A DNA stretch of 64,000 bases, from positions 70,599 through 134,598 of the forward strand of contig NZ_CALJPG010000009.1 of assembly GCF_937980635.1 (NCBI RefSeq), in the 5' to 3' direction. The notes under the pieces are model-generated. The model made no database searches, was not told where the DNA came from, and saw nothing but the letters and a program-made list of their open reading frames with translations. Positions 44,992 to 53,953 of this stretch are shown in pieces. The stretch comes from an uncultured Campylobacter sp. Lineage in GTDB: Bacteria > Campylobacterota > Campylobacteria > Campylobacterales > Campylobacteraceae. The position numbers were made by a program, and so were the translations under genes. Numbering within the stretch: the first letter of the stretch is position 1; every line of letters starts with the position of its first letter.

Positions 44992-45405
44992 ATGAGAGCG
45001 TTTGCGTTATTTGCGGCAGCTTTGCTTTTTAGCGGCTGCTCCATAATCTCGGCATTTTATAGCAAGGAGAAAAAATTTTAGCTGGCGGGCTTGGGGCAAG
45101 ACGGGGTCTATAGGACTTCGGACGGCAGCGCAGATACGCTAATAAAAATAATGTCCGCCCGCACAAAAGAGGGCGAGCCGTATCGTATAATCCACACGCT
45201 GGAAATTCCTAAAAATTCTACCCAGACGGATTTTGATAGCAACGATAAAGAGGTATTTAAAATAGACTGCTCAAAGAATTATTGCGAGCCTAAATACGAC
45301 GAGGAGTCGAAAAGAATTGCCATTTCTTGGCCTGCGCCGAATGGAGGCGGCGTTTTTGACGGCGTCATATATCTAAAAAATTTACGGCTCGTAAAGGCGT
45401 ACTAA
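44992..45405 (+). pseudogene. Lipoprotein gene interrupted by an in-frame TAG
   Basis: From ATG 44992 (AAGGAGG site) the frame reads a lipoprotein signal, MRAFALFAAALLFSGCSIIS (lipobox LFSGC), but meets TAG at 45079-45081 after 29 codons. The same frame then continues without stops to 45405: LAGLGQDGVYRTSDGSADTL, IIHTLEIPKNSTQTDF, and a C-terminal NGGGVFDGVIYLKNLRLVK. One base change would restore a 137-residue lipoprotein. A TTG at 45091 could begin a signal-less fragment, but it has no good ribosome site. Family not recognised. Confidence 0.65.
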
Positions 45406-45830
45406 ATTTGCGGATTTAAAAGCGCGCAAAATTCGTAAAACTTAGCGAGTAAAATTTTACGGCTTCGCAATGGAATTTAGCTCTAAATTTTACGCTTGCG
45501 GGCGTGGAATTTTGAGTTAGAATTTCATCGTGAAATTTTACGACGCGTTGTCTCTACGGCGAGCTAAATTTTAAAATTTCGCCGTAAGACGCGGCATTAA
45601 AATTTCATCGCCGCGCGAGACGGACAGCGGCGGGTCTTTTGAAATTTTAAATTTTAAAACGGCTTGCATTGAAATTTTAAAATTTAAAAGCAACCTGTTT
45701 CGTTATCATTGCTCGTCCGCTTAAGAAGCGAGCAGAATTCTATTTCGGCGCGGATTTAAACACAGCGCGCAAAAACGGGCGCGGCATCGAAATTTTAAAA
45801 AACGACGCGAAAATATGAGGCGGAAATAAA
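45406..45830. repeat. AAATTTTAAA-type low-complexity spacer
   Basis: About 425 bases with no gene, made of degenerate units such as TAAAATTTTACGGCTTCGC, GGAATTTTGAGTTAGAATTTC and AAATTTTAAAATTTCGCCG, repeated at roughly 25-45 base intervals. The same kind of DNA fills 52122-52677, 53215-53953 and 60638-61520. Confidence 0.5.
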
Positions 45831-46283
45831 ATGCAAAAAATGGCTTGGAAATTTGGCGAGCTTGAAAAAGTCGCGACGGACGAGGGCTTCATTTGGTACG
45901 CGGAGCTGAAGCTAAAAAGCGAAAGCTTCGGTGAGGTACCGTTTTGCCTCGTGTCTGCAGATACGGCGGATGTGGACGATGAGACGATTTTGCTTGCTCG
46001 GCGGATCGCCCGAAATATCGATCGGTACGTAAAAGACGCCCTTGCCTTCCTGCGAGACGAGCTTAGGCGCGAGTATCGTTTGAGCGAGGATGAGCTTAGG
46101 CTGCTTGACGTGCCCGTTTGCGATCTGCCGTTTGAGCTTCCGCAATGCACGTTTTACGCGCGCGATACGCAGTGGCTGATGAGATTTGCCGAGGGCGCGC
46201 TTGATATTTGCGATCCTTTCGGCATCGGGGTGATTTTCGAGGGCGAAAGACCGCTGCGCGTGGAAAATTTGGAGCTTTGCTAA
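45831..46283 (+). CDS. Hypothetical cytoplasmic protein
   Basis: A 150-residue acidic soluble protein that I do not recognise with confidence; it is somewhat like DUF2262/DUF2004-type proteins: N-terminal strands (WKFGELEKVATDEGFIWYAE), a long charged helix (ILLARRIARNIDRYVKDALAFLRDELRREYRL), and a C-terminal FGIGVIFEGERPLRVENLEL. GAGGCGG precedes the ATG; ATG 45840 is an alternative. No signal peptide or membrane helix. It stands alone between low-complexity spacers. Confidence 0.6.
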   Translation: MQKMAWKFGELEKVATDEGFIWYAELKLKSESFGEVPFCLVSADTADVDDETILLARRIARNIDRYVKDALAFLRDELRREYRLSEDELRLLDVPVCDLPFELPQCTFYARDTQWLMRFAEGALDICDPFGIGVIFEGERPLRVENLELC

Positions 46284-46428
46284 CTGCGGTAAAATGCTAA
46301 ATTTAAAGGCGGACGGGAATTTTAATGCTTTACCGAGTTTGAAATTTTTCGGCTCTTCGCGAATATAACGCGGTAAATTTTAAAATTTAACCGCAAGGTG
46401 CGGCATCAAAAAGGCGCGACGCCGAATT

Positions 46429-46437
46429 TGATATAAT
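46429..46437 (+). promoter_or_regulatory. Extended -10 promoter of the 46471 gene
   Basis: TGATATAAT, identical to the extended -10 box before the HerA-like gene, 34 bases ahead of the GTG start at 46471. Confidence 0.55.
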
Positions 46438-46470
46438 CTCTAAAATTTAAACGCTTAAAAGGAGTGAGCC

Positions 46471-46995
46471 GTGAGCGAAAAATTTCAAGCCGAGATAAAA
46501 GAGCTAGACGAAAAATTCGCCGCAATACCGGAGAATTTAAAGAAGCGATACGATAAACATAGGCTAATTAGGTGCTCTAGTATGGTATTTTTAGCGCTTT
46601 TGTTCGGCATTGCATCGGTAGCTTCGCGACTTATTTCCTACGTGGATATTCAGATGCCCGAGCCTCTTTTGTTTTGTGTGGCGGTAGTTTTATCCATTTG
46701 TTTGACGGCATTTTGTTTAAAGTGCTACAAGACAAAAAAATACAGCAGCTTTTTCATAAAAAATCAAGATACCAGTTTGACGATTTTTACTTTTGAGAAT
46801 ACGGCTAGCTTAGTCTTGGTTTTATTTCCCACTTTGCTATTTCTATCTTCGGCAATGGGAGGTTCGCGAGATGAGTTAAGCGGCGCCGGCACTTTATACG
46901 GAATCTTTATAGCCCCGATTTGCATATTAGTTTTTCTTTTATGCTATTTTTTCAACCGAGGCACCTATATTCCAAAAGACGATAAATTCTGCTAA
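46471..46995 (+). CDS. Hypothetical four-helix membrane protein
   Basis: A 174-residue protein with a short charged N-terminal helix (SEKFQAEIKELDEKFAAIPE) and four membrane segments at about 35-60, 72-92, 112-132 and 144-164. GTG start at 46471 with AAAGGAG upstream; it follows its own promoter. I do not recognise the family. Codons are AT-richer than the flanks, as in the next gene, so both may be recent arrivals. Confidence 0.65.
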   Translation: MSEKFQAEIKELDEKFAAIPENLKKRYDKHRLIRCSSMVFLALLFGIASVASRLISYVDIQMPEPLLFCVAVVLSICLTAFCLKCYKTKKYSSFFIKNQDTSLTIFTFENTASLVLVLFPTLLFLSSAMGGSRDELSGAGTLYGIFIAPICILVFLLCYFFNRGTYIPKDDKFC

Positions 46996-47198
46996 ATTTC
47001 GATGAGGTGAAAGCTGCGAAACCTTATAAAAGAGCTGCAAAGATGGCGTTAAGCGGCGGGTTTGGACGAATGTTTAAATTTGGCTTATTGTAACTTAGTA
47101 CCCCTTGTATTTGCATTAAAGTTCTGTTGAGCCAAATTTTTATATACTTACTTAAGGGATCGGCGCTAAAATAAGAATATTTAAATTAAAAGGTCGGT

Positions 47199-47789
47199 GT
47201 GAAAGCAATTAGGAATTTTTATGAATGGCTAAGCATTTGGGATAAGATAAAGATCTGCTTTTGCTTAATATTGGTCGCTTACGCATGGTATTATATAGTC
47301 GCTTTGTCTAATCCAAAAAATTTAAGTGATCTCAAAATCACAGATGGCATAATAACAGGTTTTACTAGCGATTCCGCGTTAAGGGGAGGAAGCTGGTGGT
47401 TATTGCAATTTTATGATAGCGAAAGAAAAGCCGTAGAGAAGGTTTCCTTGGGACTAAATTATAAAGGGATAGATGAATTTTATATATATGACAAACAAAG
47501 AGATATACTACGTTTTGATCTTTTGCAAGATCGCAAAGTTAGGATTTGGTATTCCAAATTCCCCTTTCCGTTTAAAACGAAAACGGCTTATCAAATTCTT
47601 ATTTTAGACGATAATTTAGGCGAACGAGAAAGCATAAAAGGGCATAGATATTTTATGAGATTTGCGGATAGAGGATATTATATTACACCGAAGAAATGGT
47701 TTATGCTAGCAATGTCTCATATGGTTTTAATTTTTATTGTTTTGGATACCATATCAAAATTTAAAAGAGAAAATTGTGACAAGCTTTAA
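47199..47789 (+). CDS. Hypothetical membrane-anchored protein
   Basis: A 196-residue protein with an N-terminal helix (KICFCLILVAYAWYYIVAL), an extracytoplasmic or cytoplasmic beta-rich domain (ITDGIITGFTSDSALRGGSWW onward, like DUF3592-type sheets) and a C-terminal helix (FMLAMSHMVLIFIVLDTISKF). GTG start with AAAGGTCG. It is AT-rich and not recognised. It could be an accessory or membrane immunity-like protein, but nothing nearby proves this. Confidence 0.6.
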   Translation: MKAIRNFYEWLSIWDKIKICFCLILVAYAWYYIVALSNPKNLSDLKITDGIITGFTSDSALRGGSWWLLQFYDSERKAVEKVSLGLNYKGIDEFYIYDKQRDILRFDLLQDRKVRIWYSKFPFPFKTKTAYQILILDDNLGERESIKGHRYFMRFADRGYYITPKKWFMLAMSHMVLIFIVLDTISKFKRENCDKL

Positions 47790-47851
47790 TTCATTGACGG
47801 ATTTATGGTAAGGGCTTGCGCAAATCTAGCGCATAAATTTCGCCCTTAAAT

Positions 47852-47900
47852 CGTGTAAATTTCACACTCTGTTCGACGGAATTTAACGTGTAAATTTCAC
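47852..47900. repeat. Two copies of CGTGTAAATTTCAC
   Basis: Exact 14-base copies at 47852-47865 and 47887-47900, 35 bases apart, between the hypothetical gene and the uvrB 3' end. They are part of the AAATTT-type spacer family. Confidence 0.4.
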
Positions 47901-47945
47901 GCCTTACTTCACGACAAAATTTTACGACGTTTCGGGCCTTGCGAT

Positions 47946-49964
47946 TTACAGCTTCCTAAGTTTTGCGATCTCATCGCGCAGTGCGGCGGCCTTTTCAAAC
48001 TCCAGAGCCGCTGCGGCTTCGAGCATCTGCTTGCGGAGCTCCTTTACGATCTTGGCGCGCTCGGCGGCAGGCATTTTTTCGAGATTGGCGCCCTTTCTTA
48101 AAATTTCGGTTCCGTCCTCGATCTTTAGGCTCTCCTCGATATTACGGCTCGCAGAATGCGGGGTTATGCCGTGAGCGCGGTTGTATTCATCTTGAAATTT
48201 GCGGCGCTTTTGGGTGATGTCGATCGCCTCTTGCATCGAAGCGGTGATCTTTTTGCAAAACATCACGACCTGCCCATGCACGTTTCGCGCGGCTCGCCCC
48301 ATCGTCTGAATGAGGCTCGTGCGCGAGCGCAAAAAGCCCTCCTTGTCGGCATCCATGATTGCTATTAGGCTTACTTCGGGCAGATCGAGCCCCTCGCGGA
48401 GCAGATTTATACCGATTAGCATATCGTATTCGCCGCTGCGAAGGCCGCGGATCAGCTCGTTGCGCTCGATCGCATCGATGTCTGAGTGCATATATTTGAC
48501 CTTAAGCCCAAGCTCCAAATAGTATTTGCTCAACTCCTCCGCCATCTTTTTGGTTAGCACGGTCACTAAGATCCGCTCGCCGCGTGCGATGACCTCCTTT
48601 GCCATATCGTGTAAAATTTCGACCTGGTTGTCGCTGTCTTTTAAGATAATCTGCGGATCGAGTAGTCCCGTCGGGCGCAGTATCTGCTCATATACGGCTC
48701 CGCGGCTAAGATCCAGCTCGTAATCATTTGGCGTTGCAGAGACGAATAGAAATTTAGCCTTTTTATTGATAAACTCATCAAACATCAGCGGGCGATTGTC
48801 AAGTGCTGACGGCAGGCGAAAGCCGTATTCTACGAGCGTTTCTTTACGGCTGCGATCTCCTGCGAACATCCCGCGAAACTGCGGCAGGCTCACGTGGCTT
48901 TCATCGACGATGACGAGGTAGTCCTTGCCCTTGCTCTCGTAGTAGTCAAAGAGCGAATAGGGCGTCTCGCCCGGCTTTTGGCCGGTCAGATAGCGCGCGT
49001 AGTTTTCGATCCCCTTGCACATCCCCGTAGCGCCCAGCATCTCAAGATCAAACTCCACTCGCCCTTTCAGCCGCTGCGCCTCTACGAGCTTGCCCGCGTC
49101 CTCGAAAAATTTCAACCTCTGCTCAAGCTCCTCCTCGATCCCTTTGATCGTCGATTTCAGGCGCTGCTCGCCCACGATGAACTGGCTCGTCGGATAGAGA
49201 ATAAATTTTTTGACGCTCTGCGTCTTTTTATTTTCGAGCACGTCCAGATGATACATCGCCTCTATCTCATCGCCGAAAAACTCAATCCTAAATGCTTCGT
49301 CGTTAAAATACGCGGGGTAGATGTCGATCACGTCGCCGTTTACGCGAAAATTCCCGCGATCAAAAAAATCGTCGTTGCGCTTGTAGCCCATATCGACGAG
49401 CTTGCGAAGCAAAAATTTAGTGCTAAATTTTGATCCGATCTCAAAAAACAGCACCATGCCTTTATATTCGGCGGGATCGCCCAGGCCGTAGTTTGCCGAA
49501 ACCGACGCCACGGTGATGACGTCATCAAAGCTTAGCAAACTCGCCGTGGCGCTTAGCCGCAAGCGCTCGAGCTCTTGGTTTACATCGCTGTCCTTTTCGA
49601 TGAAAAGATCCTGCCTAGGGATGTAGGCCTCGGGCTGATAGTAATCGTAATAGCTGATGAAATACTCGACGTGATTTTGCGGGAAAAAGCCCTTAAATTC
49701 GCTATAAAGCTGCGCCGCGAGAGATTTATTATGCGTCATTACGAGCGCGGGAATTGCAAGGCGCTTGATGATATTTGCCATGGTAAATGTTTTGCCCGAG
49801 CCGGTAACGCCGAGAAGAGTTTGGTATTTGTTGCCGCTTTGAAAGCCCGCGACGATGCCTTCGATCGCTTTTTCTTGATCCTCGCTCGGGGAGAATTTGC
49901 TCTCGATTTTAAAATTTTGCAAAATTTTTCCTTTTTTAAAGCCAAAATTGGGTAATATTTTCAT
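47946..49964 (-). CDS. uvrB: Excinuclease ABC subunit B
   Basis: UvrB is the damage-verifying helicase-like subunit of nucleotide excision repair. The 672-residue protein has Walker [12 protein letters not shown] (about 53-63), the beta-hairpin [15 protein letters not shown], Walker [13 protein letters not shown], the [16 protein letters not shown] motif VI and a C-terminal UVR domain ([23 protein letters not shown]). Length is normal. It is alone on the minus strand, divergent from three small genes, as in C. jejuni Cj0680c-Cj0683 (recalled). Confidence 0.97.
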   Translation of the reverse strand: MKILPNFGFKKGKILQNFKIESKFSPSEDQEKAIEGIVAGFQSGNKYQTLLGVTGSGKTFTMANIIKRLAIPALVMTHNKSLAAQLYSEFKGFFPQNHVEYFISYYDYYQPEAYIPRQDLFIEKDSDVNQELERLRLSATASLLSFDDVITVASVSANYGLGDPAEYKGMVLFFEIGSKFSTKFLLRKLVDMGYKRNDDFFDRGNFRVNGDVIDIYPAYFNDEAFRIEFFGDEIEAMYHLDVLENKKTQSVKKFILYPTSQFIVGEQRLKSTIKGIEEELEQRLKFFEDAGKLVEAQRLKGRVEFDLEMLGATGMCKGIENYARYLTGQKPGETPYSLFDYYESKGKDYLVIVDESHVSLPQFRGMFAGDRSRKETLVEYGFRLPSALDNRPLMFDEFINKKAKFLFVSATPNDYELDLSRGAVYEQILRPTGLLDPQIILKDSDNQVEILHDMAKEVIARGERILVTVLTKKMAEELSKYYLELGLKVKYMHSDIDAIERNELIRGLRSGEYDMLIGINLLREGLDLPEVSLIAIMDADKEGFLRSRTSLIQTMGRAARNVHGQVVMFCKKITASMQEAIDITQKRRKFQDEYNRAHGITPHSASRNIEESLKIEDGTEILRKGANLEKMPAAERAKIVKELRKQMLEAAAALEFEKAAALRDEIAKLRKL

Positions 49965-49991
49965 TTAAATTATATCAGAAAAGGCGAAATA

Positions 49992-50252
49992 ATGGAATCA
50001 ATCTTTGACGAAGAGAAAAAGGTCGAGGGCTTAAGCAATAAAGTAGCTGAGCTGATTAGACGATATACCGAGGCTAGAGAGGAAAACGAAAAGCTACGTA
50101 CCGAGCTAGCGACGGTCAAGGCGCAAAACGAGGCTTTGGGAATGCAGCTTGGCACGCTAGAAAATGATCTGGCGTATCGCAAGATGAGCGACGAGGATCT
50201 AAGCAAGCAGATCGACGATATTTTGGCAGGCGACAATTTGGGCGAGAAATGA
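49992..50252 (+). CDS. Small coiled-coil protein
   Basis: An 86-residue acidic protein that is almost wholly coiled coil (LSNKVAELIRRYTEAREEN and a following leucine/alanine heptad run). It resembles the homologue upstream of Cj0682 in C. jejuni by position. ZapB-like division proteins look similar, but this is only size and helix content. The stop overlaps the next gene's ATG by 4 bases. Confidence 0.7.
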   Translation: MESIFDEEKKVEGLSNKVAELIRRYTEAREENEKLRTELATVKAQNEALGMQLGTLENDLAYRKMSDEDLSKQIDDILAGDNLGEK

Positions 50253-50485
50253 AAGAAATTTCAGTTCAGCTGACGAGTAAGTCTTTGACGAAAAAATACG
50301 CGATAAGCCTGGATGATGACTTTGCGAAGGTCTTCGGCAGGGACTGGCGGATTTTAACTCGCGGCAGCGATCATCTGGATGCGGGCGAACTGCTTGAAGC
50401 CTATATCCAAAAAAGTTACGAAAATTTCATGCTTAATAAAAAAATAGATGCCTTGGTAAAGGACATCGACGAAGGAGTAAAATGA
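50249..50485 (+). CDS. Hypothetical protein, Cj0682-like by position
   Basis: A 78-residue protein (SVQLTSKSLTKKYAISLDDD, then FGRDWRILTRGSDHLDAGELLEAYIQKSYENF). No membrane segment or known motif. It overlaps its neighbours by 4 bases on both sides, so the three genes are one transcription and translation unit opposite uvrB. Function unknown. Confidence 0.7.
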   Translation: MKEISVQLTSKSLTKKYAISLDDDFAKVFGRDWRILTRGSDHLDAGELLEAYIQKSYENFMLNKKIDALVKDIDEGVK

Positions 50486-50949
50486 TGAAAATGAGAAAAG
50501 GTGCGGCAGTAGGCGGCGGCGTAAGCGGGATAATATTTTTAGCTATTATAATCTTCGTGATAGTAAAAATAATATATCCTAAATTAAGCGGTGCTAAGGA
50601 TGAGGTTTTAGTAAAAGCTTATGCAGTCGAGCTTGAAGGCGTATTTAAAGATATACAACGCGACTACTTAAATCAAGGTGGCTTTCGCGAGCTAAAGAGC
50701 ATGACGGGTTCCAGACAGTTTAGTGATAGCGATCTGGCACGTAGCTTAGCAGTCAATCAAAGCTTTACCTATGGCGTAGGACCGAAACTGAAAAATGATA
50801 TGATCTTTTGCGCGACGATTACCTTGCGTCAAGATAGTGATGGCTATTTCTTCACAACCGAAAACATCAACCGCAACAGGGAGCGCTGCGAAGCATTTCA
50901 TAAAGATACGACTTATATGAAGCTAAATGGCTTTAGGATAGGCAAATAA
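50482..50949 (+). CDS. Pseudopilin-like membrane-anchored protein
   Basis: A 155-residue protein with a short basic N terminus and one helix (GVSGIIFLAIIIFVIVKIIYP), then a periplasmic domain with a Cys pair (FCATIT and RERCEAF) that could form a disulfide. This resembles a type II/IV pseudopilin, though a classic prepilin cleavage site is not clear. The C. jejuni gene at the same place (Cj0683) was reported in transformation studies as I recall. Starts overlap the previous stop. Confidence 0.6.
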   Translation: MMKMRKGAAVGGGVSGIIFLAIIIFVIVKIIYPKLSGAKDEVLVKAYAVELEGVFKDIQRDYLNQGGFRELKSMTGSRQFSDSDLARSLAVNQSFTYGVGPKLKNDMIFCATITLRQDSDGYFFTTENINRNRERCEAFHKDTTYMKLNGFRIGK

Positions 50950-51410
50950 TTTTTAAAATTTAATTGCGCGACTGCTATGGATTCGTAAAGCATCCGTGTA
51001 GCATAAGCGCGATAGTGCTAGTGAAGTGCGTAGCCGTGCGTCGGCTCGCACCTCGTGCCAAAAACATGCTAAGATCTCAAGAATTCATCTTTATAGGCAT
51101 TTTTGAAATTTAGCTTTAAAATTGGCATTTTTGCATTTGTATTGACAGTTTATCGGCTAAATTTAATCATATTTTAGTTTCTAATTTATATCGGTCATGA
51201 TTTATGCTATTGCGGTTAAATTTATGAGATGTATGCTTTGAAGCTAGATGCCCCGTACGACAGCGATGTGAGCTGGGGTTTACGAAAAGCGCCTTATAAA
51301 ACAAGTGCATTAAAGCAAAATATCAAGATCATCTTAAATTTATGAAATTAGCACCCCGAAAACGCGTGGAATTTTATAGGTGCGGGTTTGGGCGTGAGTT
51401 TTAAAATCTC
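50950..51410. other. Spacer with a short leftover frame
   Basis: About 460 bases without an intact gene. A 38-codon frame at 51229-51345 (MYALKLDAPYDSDVSWGLRK...) reads like protein but has no ribosome site; it may be a fragment of a lost gene. The rest is AT-rich. No terminator is evident at either end. Confidence 0.4.
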
Positions 51411-52121
51411 TCATAGAATTTTATCGCCTATCGCCGATTTGATCCATCTGCGTAAGTAATCTAGCTGCTGCGGCGTATGAAACCAATGCTCTCCGTTTTT
51501 CATAACGCTTAAGTCGCAGTCGAACTTCTGCGCGAAATTTCTAACGATACAAAGAGGCGTGATATCGTCGTTTTCTGCATATAGAATTCTACTGGGCGTT
51601 TCCCACTTAGTGATCGGATTATTCAAAACAAAACTCCAATATTCCCAAAAAAGCGGTTGCCCGGCAGGGGTCAAAATCATCCGCTCTTGCTTCAATCGCT
51701 CCTCGCTAACGCCAGCTTGGCACATTATATTCGAAATAACGTATTTCATATCAAGTATCGGCGAGACGAAGAGGCAGTCGCTAAGCTTTTCGTCGCGAAA
51801 GCTTTGCAGGCCGAGCCATGCCCCTAGGCTAACGGCAAACAGCGCGATCTCGTCCCAGCGCTTCTTTGCATACGATAAGATTTCGCGAAATTCCAAAATA
51901 GCGTGTCGCGGATCGCAAGAAGCGGGCTCGCGCCGCCTCTGTCCGTGCCCGGACAGATCAAAGCTAATAACCTGCCAGCCTTGCTCGCAAACGACGGAAG
52001 CCAAAAGCTCCGCATCCTCCTTGCTTCCGCCCTGCCCGTGAGCGTAGATATAGGCCTTTTCCGAGCGGTTCCCCCAAACGGCGGCGGGAATGCCGCGTAT
52101 CTCAATCGCGCTCTTTTGCAT
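51411..52121 (-). CDS. Alpha/beta hydrolase
   Basis: A 236-residue serine hydrolase. The oxyanion region is YIYAHGQGGSKEDAELLAS, the nucleophile Ser lies in LFAVSLGAWLG (AxSxG variant), the acid is probably Asp in YAENDDITPL, and the base is His in KNGEHWFHTP. Start at 52121 (MQKSAIEIRG) with AAAGGAACG; the frame extends 30 codons further upstream without a site. Substrate unknown. The fold is that of small carboxylesterases/lysophospholipase-like enzymes. Confidence 0.85.
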   Translation of the reverse strand: MQKSAIEIRGIPAAVWGNRSEKAYIYAHGQGGSKEDAELLASVVCEQGWQVISFDLSGHGQRRREPASCDPRHAILEFREILSYAKKRWDEIALFAVSLGAWLGLQSFRDEKLSDCLFVSPILDMKYVISNIMCQAGVSEERLKQERMILTPAGQPLFWEYWSFVLNNPITKWETPSRILYAENDDITPLCIVRNFAQKFDCDLSVMKNGEHWFHTPQQLDYLRRWIKSAIGDKIL

Positions 52122-52677
52122 TTTTCGTTCCTTTAAATTTTTTGTGTAGATACCCGCATTTGCGGCAATGCTACAAACAAAACCATAAATATTGCTGGAA
52201 TTTAATAGCACGCCCTGCTAGATTGTCTGCGATCAGCGATAAATTTTAAAATTTTACGCTCGAGTTGCGCCTGCCGCTTTGTTTTAAAATTCTATATCGT
52301 AGAAATTTTGCGCCGTCAGACTGCAAAAATTCTTGCTACGAAATTTTATATCGCAACTGCGCGTGCCCTGAAATTTGTGTCTTAAAATTTTCACGCCGTA
52401 GAATTCTGCAGACTGCGAAATTTAAAATTTAAGCTCATGCAAATTTTATCGCGACTCGTGCAAAATTTTAATTTTTACGTTTGCTTTATTTGCAGGCTGC
52501 GCGGATAAATACCGCTTAAATTTTAAATTCCAAGCGTGCTCGCGCCTCAGAAGTTAAATTTGCACTAATTTCATAAGCCGCGCTCAAGATGCAGTTTCTA
52601 AAATTTTTGGTGCTTGATAGAGGCCCGTGCAGCGCTCGCAATCGCGCTGTATTCTCAGTAATCCGCCCAAAAAAAGC
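52122..52677. repeat. Low-complexity AAATTT-rich spacer
   Basis: About 555 bases with degenerate repeats such as ATTTTAAAATTTTACGC, AAAATTCTATATCGTAGAAA and CTGCAAAAATTCTTGC. It has no reading frame with a ribosome site. It separates the hydrolase from pgpA and contains the hydrolase promoter at its left edge. Confidence 0.5.
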
Positions 52678-53214
52678 TTAAAAAATCAATCCCGCGGCAC
52701 CGAGCCTGATCCCTAAAGAGATAACTATCAAAACCCCGAGCCCCGCGAAAAAGCCAGCCAGCACGTCATCTAGCATCACGCCGAGCCCGCCCTTTACGTC
52801 GCGATCCACGCGCCCGATGATCGAGGGTTTGCGGATGTCAAACGCTCTGAAAAACAGTAGCGCCAAAATCATCGCGACGATCGATATCCTGCTGCTCTCA
52901 AAGCCCGCGATCAGCTCCGGCAGCGGCAGCGAAAAGATCTCGCCCGCGGGCGCTGCGACGCACATCGCGATCCACACCCCCACGACCTCGTCGATTACGA
53001 TCTCGCTGTTATCGTGCGCGCCTACCCGCCTTTCGTAATCGCTTACGATCTTAAGCGAGACGAAAAAAACGAGGCCGGCGCACAAAAACAGCGTCACCTC
53101 GCCCGCGAGCATCAAGATTGCAAGCCCCACTATCCAGCCTGCGATGCTGCCCCAGGTGCCGGGCGCGGGCCTTAGCAACCCCGCGCCGAAAAATGTAACG
53201 AAAATTTTATCCAT
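52678..53214 (-). CDS. pgpA: Phosphatidylglycerophosphatase A
   Basis: PgpA removes the phosphate from phosphatidylglycerophosphate to give phosphatidylglycerol in the inner membrane. The 178-residue protein has the motif RPAPGTWGSIAG at its N terminus, four helices, EIVIDEVVGVWIAM, and RAFDIRKPSIIGRVDRDVKGGLGVMLDDVLAG near the end, the metal-binding signature of PgpA. It has the order pgpA-sat-like-regulator-ispDF seen in C. jejuni Cj1610-Cj1607 (recalled). A 740-base spacer now separates it from the sat-like gene. Confidence 0.94.
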   Translation of the reverse strand: MDKIFVTFFGAGLLRPAPGTWGSIAGWIVGLAILMLAGEVTLFLCAGLVFFVSLKIVSDYERRVGAHDNSEIVIDEVVGVWIAMCVAAPAGEIFSLPLPELIAGFESSRISIVAMILALLFFRAFDIRKPSIIGRVDRDVKGGLGVMLDDVLAGFFAGLGVLIVISLGIRLGAAGLIF

Positions 53215-53953
53215 AATTGTCCTTTTAAATTTTGCTTTTTAAAATTTTACCGCTTATTTTAATTAGAGCATTCGCTCGCGTGCGAAAATTTTAAATTCGC
53301 CCACGCACAGAAATTTTAAATTTTGTTCGTGCATATAGAATTTAAATTTCGCCCGCCTACACGAAATCAGTTCTACTCGCTCGCCACGAATTTTGCTCAT
53401 TAACGCAGGAATTTTAAAATTCTACTCATTTGCGTAAAAATTTTAAAATTTTGCTCGCCTGCGCGGAGTTTTCAAACCCGTCCGCAAACGCACGGCATTT
53501 TGCGCGAGCGAGCAGTCGTTGCGCCTCGCCCAAATTTATGCACTGCGACTTACTGCGAGCATCTGGCTAAATTTAAACTCGCTTGCCGAAAGCTTAAATT
53601 TTAGATCCGCTACACTGCTAATTTACGCATATGCCGCGCCTTAAAATTTTAAATCCGTTTCGCCGCATGATTTTATTGCGTCGTTATAAATTTGCTACGT
53701 ACCCGCGTCTTTAAGATTTAAAACCTCTTTTAGCGCATCGCTTGTTTTAAAAATTTAGCTTCGTTATACCGCAAAATTTTACGCCAAATCTGCGTCCGCC
53801 GCTCTTTATTCCTAAAATTTCGCGCAGTTTATTCTTTCCGCACTATGAGATTTGACTTTACGTCTAGCCGCTGTAAATTCTAACGTCGCGAAATTTTACC
53901 CTCCGCCTAGATGCCGCAAATTCCGCGTCATTTTTGCGTTGCGCTCTCGGGCA
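53215..53953. repeat. AATTTTAAA repeat-rich spacer
   Basis: About 740 bases between pgpA and the sat-like gene. Units such as GAAATTTTAAATTTTG, GGAATTTTAAAATTCTACTC and AAAATTTTAAAATTTTGCTC, each followed by (C/T)GC-rich 10-20 base tails (GCCTGCG, CATTTGCG), recur at about 35-45 base intervals. No gene or RNA fold is recognised. Confidence 0.55.

Noticed and set aside
48894..49433. A 179-codon plus-strand frame inside uvrB
   Set aside because: It is opposite the strongly conserved uvrB frame and has no known likeness; such mirror frames are common in GC-rich coding DNA.
53215..53953. Repeat array that could be a CRISPR
   Set aside because: Units are degenerate, spacing is irregular and there are no cas genes; it is low-complexity spacer DNA.
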